Notes under the pieces: generated by a model
The model's input: the letters and a program-made list of their open reading frames with translations, nothing else
Databases searched by the model: none
Told to the model about the DNA's origin: nothing
NCBI GenBank assembly: GCA_033439765.1
Contig: JAULSN010000004.1
Location: 5,280,001 to 5,344,000, forward strand
Direction of reading: 5' to 3'
DNA: 64,000 bases
From: Lasiosphaeria ovina
Lineage: Eukaryota > Ascomycota > Sordariomycetes > Sordariales > Lasiosphaeriaceae
Shown: positions 30,891-39,958 of the stretch, piece by piece
How the letters are laid out: the number at the start of each line of letters is the position of its first letter
Numbering within the stretch: position 1 is the stretch's first letter
Position numbers and translations under genes: made by a program

Positions 30891-30927
30891 CAGCAACTCG
30901 TCGAGGACGACGACGACGACGGTGTGA

Positions 30928-32094
30928 TGTCGCGAAGGAGGCAGGACGTGTTTATTTCTATTCGTGTCTATATCTATTATAGATATAACAAAGTCACTTA
31001 TTTAGGTCTGTATCTAGGTCTGGGTCTAGGTCTGTTGTAGGGGGGAGTCACTCATTAGAGAAGTTCATAGCTTATTTTAGTCGTAGTAGGGCACGGGAAA
31101 AAAACGTTCGCATGCCAAAACACCGCCCATTGGTTAGCACCCAAGTACCCGGGCCACTGCATCTCTTCCACACGGGCCTGCTTCGATACCGTACACAGGA
31201 AGCCATGGGCCCGCACGAAAATACGCCAGTCATATCTCGATAGAAGAAGCCACTGAGCCTTTCCAGGACCGACATCGGTGCCACATTACGGGTGTCTCAA
31301 AAAAAACAGAGGCAAACCAGATAATCCCAGTCCGCCAAACTCGGAGCTTCTCCGATCCGTCTGACCGCACTTCGTCTTTAACCAGCCACGGGCAACAACA
31401 GCAAGAAACAGGACACAACATCCCCTTTTTCACACCCTCCCACCGCCGACGGCCAGCCCACCATGGTCCAATCGTTGTCGTCTCGCAACAGCGACAGCAG
31501 CCTGTTAACGCCCGGCGACCAAAGCGGCGAGGCAGACGACGACAGCAAGGCGGTCTTGGCCCGACCTGCAACTAGCCTCCGCCGCGCGGGCGACGTTGAC
31601 CTCGTGTGAGCGCGAACTGGCCCAGTTGAGGCCAGCCCATCGGCGATATGAATGAGATCTGTACCATGCACCACCCCCTTTTGGACACACCCACCTTTGG
31701 AACAGCAAAACGAAAATTTCCCGACCAAAACTCAATAATTTAAAATTCGCATCCCTCAGTTAGTTCTATAGCTATAAACATAAAAAATACATCGTTCCAC
31801 ATATAATCAAGGGATTTACATCTCACCGGGTCTTTTAATTAGGCGACCTGATCTTATAGCGATCCTGGTAGGCTAGAGGTTGCAGGTGAGCCACGACCAT
31901 TACATGCCGCCTGCATTCCAAGTTCGATATGTACCGGGCTTACCAAGGCATCTTATTACATTCTCAATTGCTGAGCTCTGGAAATTCTAGGGTCCCTATT
32001 CACATCTCACGTCTGCTCTGAGGTTGTGAACTATACTCCACCCATCGATATCGTGGACGTCGGATCAGATCAAATTCAGGCAGTACAACACCAT
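30928..32094. other. Intergenic with a possible truncated gene start
   Basis: Mostly featureless. A CA/CT-rich leader-like stretch precedes ATG 31463, which opens a 48-codon frame (MVQSLSSRNSDSSLLTPGDQ...) ending at TGA 31607. It resembles the soluble N-terminus of a larger fungal protein cut short, but no downstream coding continuation was found. The sequence from 31740 on is AT-rich and empty. Confidence 0.35.
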
Positions 32095-33003
32095 TTATTG
32101 CACGTGCCATCTACTGCTTTCCTTCAACCACGCTTTAAAGTCCTGCAGTCCAGGCTCCAGCTTCCTTAATTCCTCGATATCTGCCCGGTATCCACACTCT
32201 CGGAACCACTCAAAACTTGTCTTCGCCTCTGGCACCCACCACAGAACGCCCTTGGCCACAACTGCCCAAGTCATCGGCAGCTCCTTTTTAACCACCTCCC
32301 GAAACGCCGTTCTAACATCTTCAAAACTCATCTCACAGCCAGCAAGCCCAATTGCTTTGCCATTCCACTCCTGCGGGTCCAGCATCGCTCGTGCTGCAAA
32401 CACGCCAATGTCGTGCGCGCTCACAAGCTGCATCTTTTGGTCGGCTGGCATACCTTTGGCCCATAGTGAAGCCATCAACGAGCCAAACGATCCGGGGTTG
32501 TAGTTATCCATAAAGCCGGTTGGACGGAGGATGGTCCAGCGGATCGTACCGGCCGACTTCTCGCACGCGTCGCGGAGGTAAAGCTCTATGCGATGTTTTG
32601 CTGCGAAGTGTTGGACGGGGGTGGGCATCGACCATGAGATGTCATCGCCGCCTCGTTCAACTGAGCTGAAGACGATATGGTCGACCTTGCTGCCCTCGCT
32701 GCACGCAGCATTTATCAGGGGTAATGCCTGGGATTCTTCTTCTGGTGGGGCCGTGACAAGAAATATCGACTGGATGTCTGGATGGGCATCGAACACCGGT
32801 CCGGGAGCTCGCGTGTCGCCCTCGACTAACGTAATATTCGGGAATTTCTTCTTCAGAGCACCGGCTTTCGGTGAAGAAGCCGAGCGCGTTAGTCCCAAAA
32901 TCTCAACGGCTGGTTCGCGGGCGGGTGACTGCTGGAGAGCAGCGATGGTCGCCTGGCCCTGCTGGCCAGTTGCGCCGACGACGAGGATCTTCCTGGGCGC
33001 CAT
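32095..33003 (-). CDS. NmrA-like NAD(P)-binding protein
   Basis: A 302-residue intronless protein of the NmrA-like group of atypical short-chain dehydrogenases, which bind NAD(P) and act as redox sensors or reductases. The N-terminal Rossmann motif is GATGQQGQATIAAL (residues 9-22). The strand IFLVTAPPEEE, the VFSSVERGG segment and ILRPTGFMDNYNPGSF are characteristic of the family. There is no Tyr-x3-Lys pair at the usual SDR catalytic position, as in NmrA-like proteins generally. Start at ATG 33003. Expected to be cytosolic or nuclear. No partner gene is nearby, so whether it is a sensor or a biosynthetic enzyme is open. Confidence 0.85.
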   Translation of the reverse strand: MAPRKILVVGATGQQGQATIAALQQSPAREPAVEILGLTRSASSPKAGALKKKFPNITLVEGDTRAPGPVFDAHPDIQSIFLVTAPPEEESQALPLINAACSEGSKVDHIVFSSVERGGDDISWSMPTPVQHFAAKHRIELYLRDACEKSAGTIRWTILRPTGFMDNYNPGSFGSLMASLWAKGMPADQKMQLVSAHDIGVFAARAMLDPQEWNGKAIGLAGCEMSFEDVRTAFREVVKKELPMTWAVVAKGVLWWVPEAKTSFEWFRECGYRADIEELRKLEPGLQDFKAWLKESSRWHVQ

Positions 33004-33452
33004 GCTCAGATTTTAGTAGTAAGAATATACAGACAGCTAAATCGAATTAGCGTCACTAACGAATAAAAGCGGGTTTATATATGCAAAATGGCGACTTTCC
33101 GCTCGCATCGGCGACTTTTCCGTGCTTCGGAGACTTCTGCTTGAAAACTCGCCGGGATATGACGTAGGCCAAAGCCGGGCTGTTAGGCTCACTTTTTTCG
33201 ACACAGCATGCCAAAGACCTGCAGGCCCATGCAGCCAAGCCCAGCTAAGCCCAGCCCAGCTCAGGGTTCCCAATCCGGGCAGCACACGCCGCTGTCGGTT
33301 CTGGAAGTCCACGTAAACAGGTTCCTTAATGTAGGCAGATTTCTCGCCTGCGGGCAGATAGCTTTGGATTCCTTAAGCAATCCACCACATTTTTCCTGCA
33401 TGTGTGCTCCTCGCACACTACCCTTGAGTGTGTATAGTGTTATACTACCACA
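33004..33452. other. Intergenic between NmrA-like gene and pogo pseudogene
   Basis: Upstream region of the NmrA-like gene. It contains repeated CCAGC/CCCAGCC motifs near 33235-33265. The left inverted repeat of the adjacent transposon was sought but not identified. Confidence 0.35.
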
Positions 33453-35045
33453 ATGCCTATCTATACTGATGACGATATGGTGAATTCCTACCTAGATGTC
33501 ACAGATAACAAGCTTTCTATTTGTCAGGCTGCTTAAAAGAACGGCATACCGTTTACAACGTTGAACGACAGGCTCAAAGAAGTCCCTCCCAAAGAAGATA
33601 CCCTCCAAACTCAACGCAGGCTAACAGAGCTTCGACAAAAGAGGCTCGTTGAGTGGATTATCAAGCAGGAAAGTCTCGGCTATGCGCCTACATATTCCCA
33701 AGTTTCTAGCATTGCTGTAGCGCCTGTAAAGAAGTAGGGCAAAGAAGTAGGGGATCTAGAGACTATAGGAAAAAACTATATTATTAGCTTCAAGGCCCGG
33801 AATCCCGCCATTCGAGCTAAAGTAGGTAAAATAATGGAAGCCGCTCGTTCTAACGGGTTTACTCCCAAGGCTATCAACTAGTATTTTGACATTAGGAAGA
33901 AAGAATACGGCTGGATTAGTCCTCGGCTTACCTTCAATATCGATAAGGCCGGCATTATGGCGGGCTTTGGTAAGAAAACAATATCTACTATCTCTTCTAT
34001 TACTCATTCTATACAGGGCTTAAGTCATTAGTCCTAGGGACAACAGAGACGAAGAAAACCTTCCTGAAAAGCGACCAAGGCCGCGGCTAGTCTACCATGA
34101 TCGAATGCATTGGTGCCACGGGCACTCTACTCGATCCGGGCATTTTTTTTAAAGGAAAATACCTTCAAACTTCCTGGTTTGAGCAGGAGATGCAGAAAGA
34201 AGCCCGGCTTCTTATTCTCGATGCGCACGGCAGCCATACAATTGTAAGAGATGAGTCTTGTGCACCTTTTAATCCAGTTATCTTACAATATATATATGTA
34301 GGAAGCATTCATAAGGATATGCTTCTTGAACAATGTACATCCATGCTTCCTACCGGCCCACACCTCTCACGGCATACAGCCACTTCACAACGAATCCTTC
34401 AATACGGTCAAGCTTACTATAGGCGTGAGCTAGCCAAGTTGGCTAGTCTAACTAATGCAGCACCAGTTGACAAGATTAATTTCATTCGCTGCTACAAGGT
34501 AGCTAGGGGAAAGAATTCACGGAAAAGACTATTAAATCCTCGTTCCGGACGACTGGAAATTGGCCTATTAGTAGGCTCACAGCCCCCAGCCACCCAGAGA
34601 TACAGCAAGACAAAGAAAAGACCCCTGAGCCCCCGGTGCTTACTGGAGTCCCTGATACCCCGACCACAGGGCGTCAGGGTCTAGATCTAAGCAAAGGGAG
34701 CAGTCCAAGTACAAGAAGGAAGTTCAAAAAGCCGCCCGGGCCGTCGAAAAGCTTCAAATTAAGCTTGTTCTCAAGCAGACTCGGATTGAAGCCCTTGAGG
34801 CTGAGTTGGAAAGGCAAGCCAAAGAAACGAAGGAAAATTCCTAACCCGAATAAGCGATTTATGTACTTAGGGGCTATTTTACTAGGTGGTGAGGTTCCTG
34901 CAGAGCCTCAAGTTGAGGCTCAAGCGGAGCTGCAACCTGAAGAGATGGAAGATGAAGAGGAGGACGAAGATGACGACGATGAGGATATTTTGCCGGCGAG
35001 AATGACCCGATCTGGTTGTGCAAACACAAACGCCGGCTCGTTATA
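33453..35045 (+). pseudogene. Second pogo-type DDE transposase, degenerate
   Basis: From ATG 33453 the frame encodes the helix-turn-helix start of a pogo-type transposase. It has stops at AA-TAA-KNGIPFTTLNDRLK, at VKK-TAG-GKEV and at AIN-TAG-YFDI. It continues into ISPRLTFNIDKAGIMAGFGKK and then changes frame. A later frame holds IECIGATGTLLDPGIFFKGKYLQ and the second catalytic Asp in RLLILDAHGSHT. The C-terminal part has the coiled-coil segment VQKAARAVEKLQIKLVLKQ and an acidic tail. Multiple stops and at least two frame changes make it inactive. It is a different lineage from the Fot1-like copy at 9-10.7 kb: the HTH and tail differ and there is no zinc knuckle. No inverted repeats were found. 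Confidence 0.75.
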
Positions 35046-35529
35046 ATGATTGAGCATGTAATTAGCTACATTTTGCTACATTTAGTATGCGAATGGCTTC
35101 AGAATTGACTGCACAGTCGTTGTTCAATTATTTACTATTTTTGGTGTAAAAGGGATGATCGGCCTAGACTGCTGAAACTTGGGGGTACGTGCCCGCCAAA
35201 AATAGCAGTCTAGATCGCGGTACATGTTGTCTGTTGTGGAATTCGGGGTCAAGTTTTCGGGTACTTTCCACCACGGTGTGGTGCAGCGGCTGCCAAAATA
35301 AAGTACAATTACCCCGCTGCACTTACGGCGATATTAGCCAGAATAGGGGAATCAACGTTGCTGGGTTCCTTCAGTGGCGAGGTCTGGATGCGAGCAGTTG
35401 TCACGTTAGGTTTGTGGATCGGGCAGTGGGCAGTAGGCTCAGGCGGAAAGGTCGTTTTAAAGGTGCGTTTTTCCTGGTCGATCGCAGCCCTGCCGTCCTC
35501 AACCCGACGTCCATCGACACACATTCAAG
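35046..35529. other. Upstream region of the DUF4419 gene
   Basis: It contains a 10-bp inverted repeat (CTAGACTGCT...AGCAGTCTAG, near 35165-35213) that could be the edge of an unidentified small transposon. No gene seen. Confidence 0.4.
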
Positions 35530-36870
35530 ATGCGGCTCCCAACGCCCCTCCTCGCCGCCTTGGCGCTCGCATCGACAGCATCATGTAGCGTCGTCGTGTT
35601 GCCCGGCGGCGACCCCAAGCCTTATTCGGGCATCCGAACCGCCGTGACCAACGCCCACGACTTCTTCAACGGCAGCGCGGAAAACGAGTTTATCGGCAAC
35701 AAGGCCTCAGTCCTCATGTCGTCGTTTGGCTCGTGGTCTAACGTGACCACTGCCGACGGCATCTTTGCCTCCGGCGATTCCTTCGTCCGCGGCACCATCC
35801 AAGCCTGGGGCGAGCACCTGCACCTTGTCGTCCGCCCCGAGGAAGTGTGGTTCACCATCCTCGTGCAAATGAACTTTTACATGAACTCGCACGCCGAGGA
35901 GCTCCGCTCCATGTTTGTCAGCCACACCGGCCAGGAGGTAATCTATATCGAAGACTTCACTTGGTACGACGTGCTCCGTCGGTTCCAATTCGAGATTCAG
36001 AAGCGCGTCAAGACGGAATGGCTGCTCGACTGGATTCGACCCAACTTTACCACCACCACCGAAAGCGACGTCATGACGGCCAACATCCTCATGATGGGCC
36101 TCACCAAGGCATACTTCAAGTTCGAGGGCGCCATCGTTTGCGGCCTGCCGTCTGTCACCTTGCTCGGTGAGGAGCGGGACTGGGTCGCCCTGCTCGCCAA
36201 GCTCGACCGTCTCGAGGCCTTTGGTGTCGAGCCCAAGGAATACGCTCGGCGTCTGCGACCCATCCTCTCGCGGTTTGTCCGAACGTTCCGCGAGCCGGAC
36301 TCCCCGGAAATCCGCCGGTTTTGGAACGAGATCGCCGTCGCCACCGCGACAGGGGGCATCTGCGGCGCACCGCCGGTGACGCTCTCGGGGTGGATTACGG
36401 GGTTCTACTACTGGAACGACAAGGGCGGGCCGTACGCGCGCGCGCCCGTGACGGAGTCGGGCATAGCCAAGTCGACGAGCCTGGATGGGATCGCGTTTCC
36501 GAACTTGGATATCCAGAAGCTGCCGGTGGGATATGCGCGCGCGCCGTTCGTGATGCGGGATTTTGCAGACGTGCCGCTGTTCGAGGCCTACGTAGCGGCG
36601 GGGACGATGGGCAAGCAGATCACGGCGGGCGCGCCGGAGGGGTATGCCGATGCGCTGAAGAGGGTTGGCGGGGATGTTGCGTCCAAGTGGCTGGGGAGGG
36701 TGGGGGAGAAGATCCATGCCACGCTGAAGCCGCTGTCGGCGTGGATGTTGTACGGGCCAATTGCTCATAACACCACGACAAAGTACACGTGGATGGATGA
36801 GTTGGACTTGGTGGAGTTAACCTGGAGTTTGCGGAGGAGTCTCACGAATCAGACGTGTCGGGCACCTTAG
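35530..36870 (+). CDS. DUF4419 family protein, predicted secreted
   Basis: A 446-residue single-exon protein of the DUF4419 family, found mostly in fungi and of unknown function. An N-terminal signal peptide is likely (LLAALALASTASC, residues 6-19), followed by six N-glycosylation-type NxS/T sites. Family landmarks are VVRPEEVWFTILVQMNFYMNSHAEELR, NFTTTTESDVMTANILMMG, CGLPSVTLLGEERDW, a LRPILSRFVRTF segment and a C-terminal GGICGAPPVTLSGWITGFYYW. The start at 35530 is supported by the signal peptide and the CA-rich leader. Function cannot be inferred. Confidence 0.85.
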   Translation: MRLPTPLLAALALASTASCSVVVLPGGDPKPYSGIRTAVTNAHDFFNGSAENEFIGNKASVLMSSFGSWSNVTTADGIFASGDSFVRGTIQAWGEHLHLVVRPEEVWFTILVQMNFYMNSHAEELRSMFVSHTGQEVIYIEDFTWYDVLRRFQFEIQKRVKTEWLLDWIRPNFTTTTESDVMTANILMMGLTKAYFKFEGAIVCGLPSVTLLGEERDWVALLAKLDRLEAFGVEPKEYARRLRPILSRFVRTFREPDSPEIRRFWNEIAVATATGGICGAPPVTLSGWITGFYYWNDKGGPYARAPVTESGIAKSTSLDGIAFPNLDIQKLPVGYARAPFVMRDFADVPLFEAYVAAGTMGKQITAGAPEGYADALKRVGGDVASKWLGRVGEKIHATLKPLSAWMLYGPIAHNTTTKYTWMDELDLVELTWSLRRSLTNQTCRAP

Positions 36871-37537
36871 TTCCAAAACATCGAGTTGGCAAAGTCAAAA
36901 GAGAAACACATTACGACGCAATCCCTAGCCCATCTAGTTCTACTCGAACTTGACCTTAGAGGCATCCGAGGTAATGTGTGCCTCGCACCTACTACCTCCG
37001 TCAGGCCATACGATTTGTTCTCCCTCTTATCAAAACTCAGATCCTCCGGACTCCGCGGAAAGAAGCCCGCGTGTCAGTGCGGAGGGGAAATTGTGCTTGC
37101 TGTGAAAAGAGTAATTAGGTGTTGAAGTTTAGATGGCGTGGGAAAATTATCTAGAACACATGTATTAAATAATTTCTAAAAGTGCAGTGCCACCGTGATC
37201 TCCGTTGTCGTTGATCCTGTGGCGGAGAATGCCATAATGCATCGCACAACGACATCGGCGAGATCAATGCGGTAGGTGAGCTCAGGAGTGACGTTGCAGC
37301 GATGCGACAACGGCCATTCAGCTCGCGCGATGTCGTTGGTAAATCAACACCGGCGGCTATAATTGGCACGGGACCGGAGGCTGTGCACTCTCGGTACATA
37401 ATAAGCGGGAAGCCGGTGCCGCGTCTCCGTCGGCGTCGTTGATGACCCGACCGTGACCCACGGCCGGCGGGGTCGGTTGACTCGGGTCGGGTCACGGGTG
37501 CCATACTCACGGACCCGCAACAGCAAAAAGAAGAAAT
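36871..37537. other. Intergenic between DUF4419 gene and tRNA-Asn
   Basis: No gene supported. A 10-bp inverted repeat (TGACCCGACC / GGTCGGGTCA) lies at about 37442-37496, close to the end of the tRNA gene. Confidence 0.4.
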
Positions 37538-37611
37538 CTCCTTCGGTAAGGGTCGAACTTACAGCCTCCAGATTAACAGTCTGACGCGCTAGCCAATTGC
37601 GCCACGAAGGA
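37538..37611 (-). tRNA. tRNA-Asn (anticodon GUU)
   Basis: A 74-nt minus-strand gene folding into a cloverleaf. The acceptor stem pairs TCCTTCG with CGAAGGA, the D arm is GGCGC...GCGC, the anticodon arm is CAGA-CTGTTAA-TCTG with anticodon GTT, and the T arm is GTAAG-TTCGACC-CTTAC with a canonical box B. No intron. A T-poor but AT-containing stretch follows the 3' end. Confidence 0.95.
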
Positions 37612-38148
37612 AGTGATGCTGATGGAAGACAGACTTCGAAAATGAAGTTACCATTCCCAAGTCACAGCACGGGGCTCGTGTTTGGGAATGCCTGGTGCAA
37701 ACCAACAGCTGGTTCAATCTGTTTTCCAGACTGCGTCGGTGGGATAATAGCGGCGTAAGTTGTACAGTACGGAAAGTCTCGCCGTTGACGACGATTTCGG
37801 GCGCAGGAGCTCGCATCACCAGTCGGACTTTGTTTACGGAAATGCAATGCCAAGAAACATTAATGGTTGCACCATCCATATTATTCCAGCACACACCATG
37901 ATTTGTTACGTACCCGGGAAATGCCGCGGTGTTGAGCCTTTTATCTCACAAGTCACACAATCACCGGCGCAGGTGCGGAGAGTCGCAGGCTGCGTGAAAA
38001 CTCGACTTACACGACCCCGCCCGCGATGTTGCCGATCACGGGCGGCAGGCAAGGCATCCTCCATACTAAAGAGAACGACAGTACAAAACGAGCTCGCATC
38101 TCCAACGTCAACCCCGGCCTTCCTCATCACCATACCCAACTCCACAAA
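37612..38148. other. Upstream region of the GFA-domain gene
   Basis: No gene recognised. The last ~120 bp are CA-rich leader-like sequence before ATG 38149. An in-frame open stretch with an ATG at 38026 precedes the proposed start and is considered untranslated. Confidence 0.4.
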
Positions 38149-39285
38149 ATGGCCTCCAACACCCCCATCCCGTCGTTGCAAACCACCGCGCTCACGGCAC
38201 AATGCTACTGCAAATCGGTCCACTTCACCGTCACAATTCCCAACTCGCACCTGCCCCTCGCAGTGCACCTCTGCAACTGCACCATCTGCCGCCGCGTGCA
38301 CGGCGCTCTTTCCTGCTTCCACGCGCCGCTGCCCGCCGGAGTCACCCCGTCATTCATCGCGCCGTCCTCGCTCTCCACCTCGGTCACGCGGTACACGCAC
38401 TCGCAATCGGCCTCGGCGCGCATCTTCTGCAAGACCTGCGGTTGCCACGTCGGCGACGAGGACATCAAGCCCGAGTCCACGACGGGCGTTCCGGAATGGC
38501 GCGTCGCCACGTCCATCTTCGCGTCGCACGGCCCGGAGCACTTCCAGATCCGTAGCCACATCTTCACTGCGGCCGGCACCGGCCTGCACACGTTTCTGCC
38601 GTCCATCGCCGGCCGTACCATCGGCGCATGGAGCCCGGATCCGGACGACGACCGGTTCCCCATCCCCGCATCGGAACCGCCTGCCCCCAAGCCGGAGACA
38701 GATGACCAGGGCAACGCCCGCCTGCGGGCCGAATGCCACTGCGGCGGCGTGAGCTTCACGCTTCCCCGCCCGTCTGCCGCTACGGCCGCGCATCCGTTCC
38801 TGGGCAGGTTTGTGAGCAAGCGCGACCCGACCAAGTGGCTGGCCACGCTGGATCTGTGCGACGACTGCCGGCTGGTGACGGGCACCCATGTGATTGCGTG
38901 GACGTTCGTGCCGCTAGCGCAGCTGCAGCCGGCCGTGTCGGCGGACTTCACGGGGTTTGGGACGCTGGTGGCGTTCAAGTCGTCGGAGCATGTGCTGCGG
39001 GCGTTCTGTGGGGTGTGCGGCGCGACCGTGTTTTACACGGCGGATACTCCTGACAGAGTCGGGGATGGGTCGCCTGACCAGAAGGTGGTGGATGTGGCGG
39101 TGGGCATGTTGAAGGCGCCCGAGGGGGCGTTGGCCGAGGGGTGGCTCACCTGGAGAACGGGGAGGATTTCGTATTTTGAGGATGGTAAAATTTTTGATAG
39201 GGACTTTGCGGAGGGCCTGGCAGAGGGGTTGGCGAAGTGGTCGATGGAGAAGTATGGGGAGATGGTCAACTTTCGACTTCCCTGA
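38149..39285 (+). CDS. Tandem GFA/CENP-V domain protein
   Basis: A 378-residue intronless protein with two copies of the GFA (glutathione-dependent formaldehyde-activating enzyme-like, CENP-V) zinc fold. First copy: CYCKSVHFTVTI, CNCTICRRVHG, FCKTCGCHVGDE (residues 18-110). Second copy: CHCGGVSFTLPRP, LCDDCRLVTGTHV, FCGVCGATVFY (residues 198-302). Each has the CxCG/CxxC pattern that binds two zinc ions. The family is often linked to glutathione adducts, but many fungal members have no proven activity. The start at 38149 (MASNTPIPSL) is preferred over ATG 38026 because it follows a leader-like ACAAAATGG context and the domain begins soon after. No neighbour suggests a pathway. Confidence 0.85.
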   Translation: MASNTPIPSLQTTALTAQCYCKSVHFTVTIPNSHLPLAVHLCNCTICRRVHGALSCFHAPLPAGVTPSFIAPSSLSTSVTRYTHSQSASARIFCKTCGCHVGDEDIKPESTTGVPEWRVATSIFASHGPEHFQIRSHIFTAAGTGLHTFLPSIAGRTIGAWSPDPDDDRFPIPASEPPAPKPETDDQGNARLRAECHCGGVSFTLPRPSAATAAHPFLGRFVSKRDPTKWLATLDLCDDCRLVTGTHVIAWTFVPLAQLQPAVSADFTGFGTLVAFKSSEHVLRAFCGVCGATVFYTADTPDRVGDGSPDQKVVDVAVGMLKAPEGALAEGWLTWRTGRISYFEDGKIFDRDFAEGLAEGLAKWSMEKYGEMVNFRLP

Positions 39286-39958
39286 GATTTATCTGTTTGA
39301 TCTGTCGAGGTTTCAGGTTGACGTTTCTGGAGAACTAGCTCATTAAGTTCTGTGTAATACGTATTGCGCCATCGCCACGAAGCATATTCGCCTCCGTCGG
39401 GTTACATGTGGCTTTGGGAAGAGAATTGAAGCTGATAATCTTGCCTTCTCGAAGCAAAGTATGTAAGTCATCTCAACTCGCTGGAAACAGCTAGAATTTT
39501 TTCAAACATCTATACAGTCGCTTGCAAAATTGGTGTCGCCCCCCTTCGCTTAAAAAAGATTCTGAGCACTGACCACGTCAGCCAGTTTTGGCACTTACAC
39601 CGTGCGCGTTCGTTTTTATATGTATTCCACCGGTCCAGCACAAAAGATGCTGACTAGGCGAATAATGGCGTAACGGTCGCGGAACCTCCGCGCAAAGACC
39701 ATCACGCTTGCCCCGCGCGAACGAAACAAACGTATTGCACAATATATAACGTCACATAAAGGCCCAAGCTATCATGTCATCATACGTGTTGAAAATGAAC
39801 AAGAAACATCTAGAAAGGGCTACAACTTGAATGGCAGATTATGACAAGGTATAAATTAACCCATTCTCCCGCACCCCTCCTGTGGCACGCTAAGAAAGAA
39901 AAAAATAATGGAGAGCGAAAAGATAATATATCGAAGAGAATGTAATACCCCTTCCCTC
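39286..39958. other. Intergenic, nothing recognised
   Basis: A convergent 3' region between the GFA-domain gene and the WD40 pseudogene. Only short AT-rich and CG-containing patches are seen. Confidence 0.4.

Larger units (their letters stand above)
29546..30927 (+). pseudogene. Myb/SANT-like DNA-binding protein gene with four in-frame TAG codons
   Basis: From ATG 29546 the frame encodes MALSAA, a TAG (29564), then an Ala-Gln hexanucleotide repeat, a long Pro-rich region with His runs, and from about 30200 a Myb/SANT-like domain of the type common in fungal and transposon-associated proteins (KVWPSDVKLVILQNLYECVD, FSDAAYRITAKAI). After TAGs at 30401 and 30416 the domain continues (AWEELGKRYPARWDESLQQY, EPDEWDRLVA). 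An intron with donor GTAGGT and acceptor GATGCAG joins ENADIK, a fourth TAG (30616), then FRGRTLRWKGLLEKLW. A Ser-rich repeat tail (RQGRKDSSSS) ends at TGA 30927. The frame contains no TAA, no frameshift and no earlier TGA. It is most simply a pseudogene; see findings for the unusual all-TAG pattern. Confidence 0.65.

Noticed and set aside
29546..30927. Genome-wide reassignment of TAG to Gln
   Set aside because: Several intact genes in the window end at TAG or TAA normally, and broken genes also carry TGA, TAA and frameshifts, so a changed genetic code is not supported. Only local readthrough remains worth testing.
35707..36768. A 353-codon open frame on the minus strand opposite the DUF4419 gene
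   Set aside because: It is a shadow produced by GC-rich codon bias: composition is Arg/His-rich and low in normal protein patterns, while the plus strand has a recognisable family and signal peptide.
38026..38148. Extended N-terminus of the GFA-domain protein from ATG 38026
   Set aside because: The extra 41 residues look like translated leader (His/Lys/Ser-rich), and the downstream ATG has a better context immediately before the domain.
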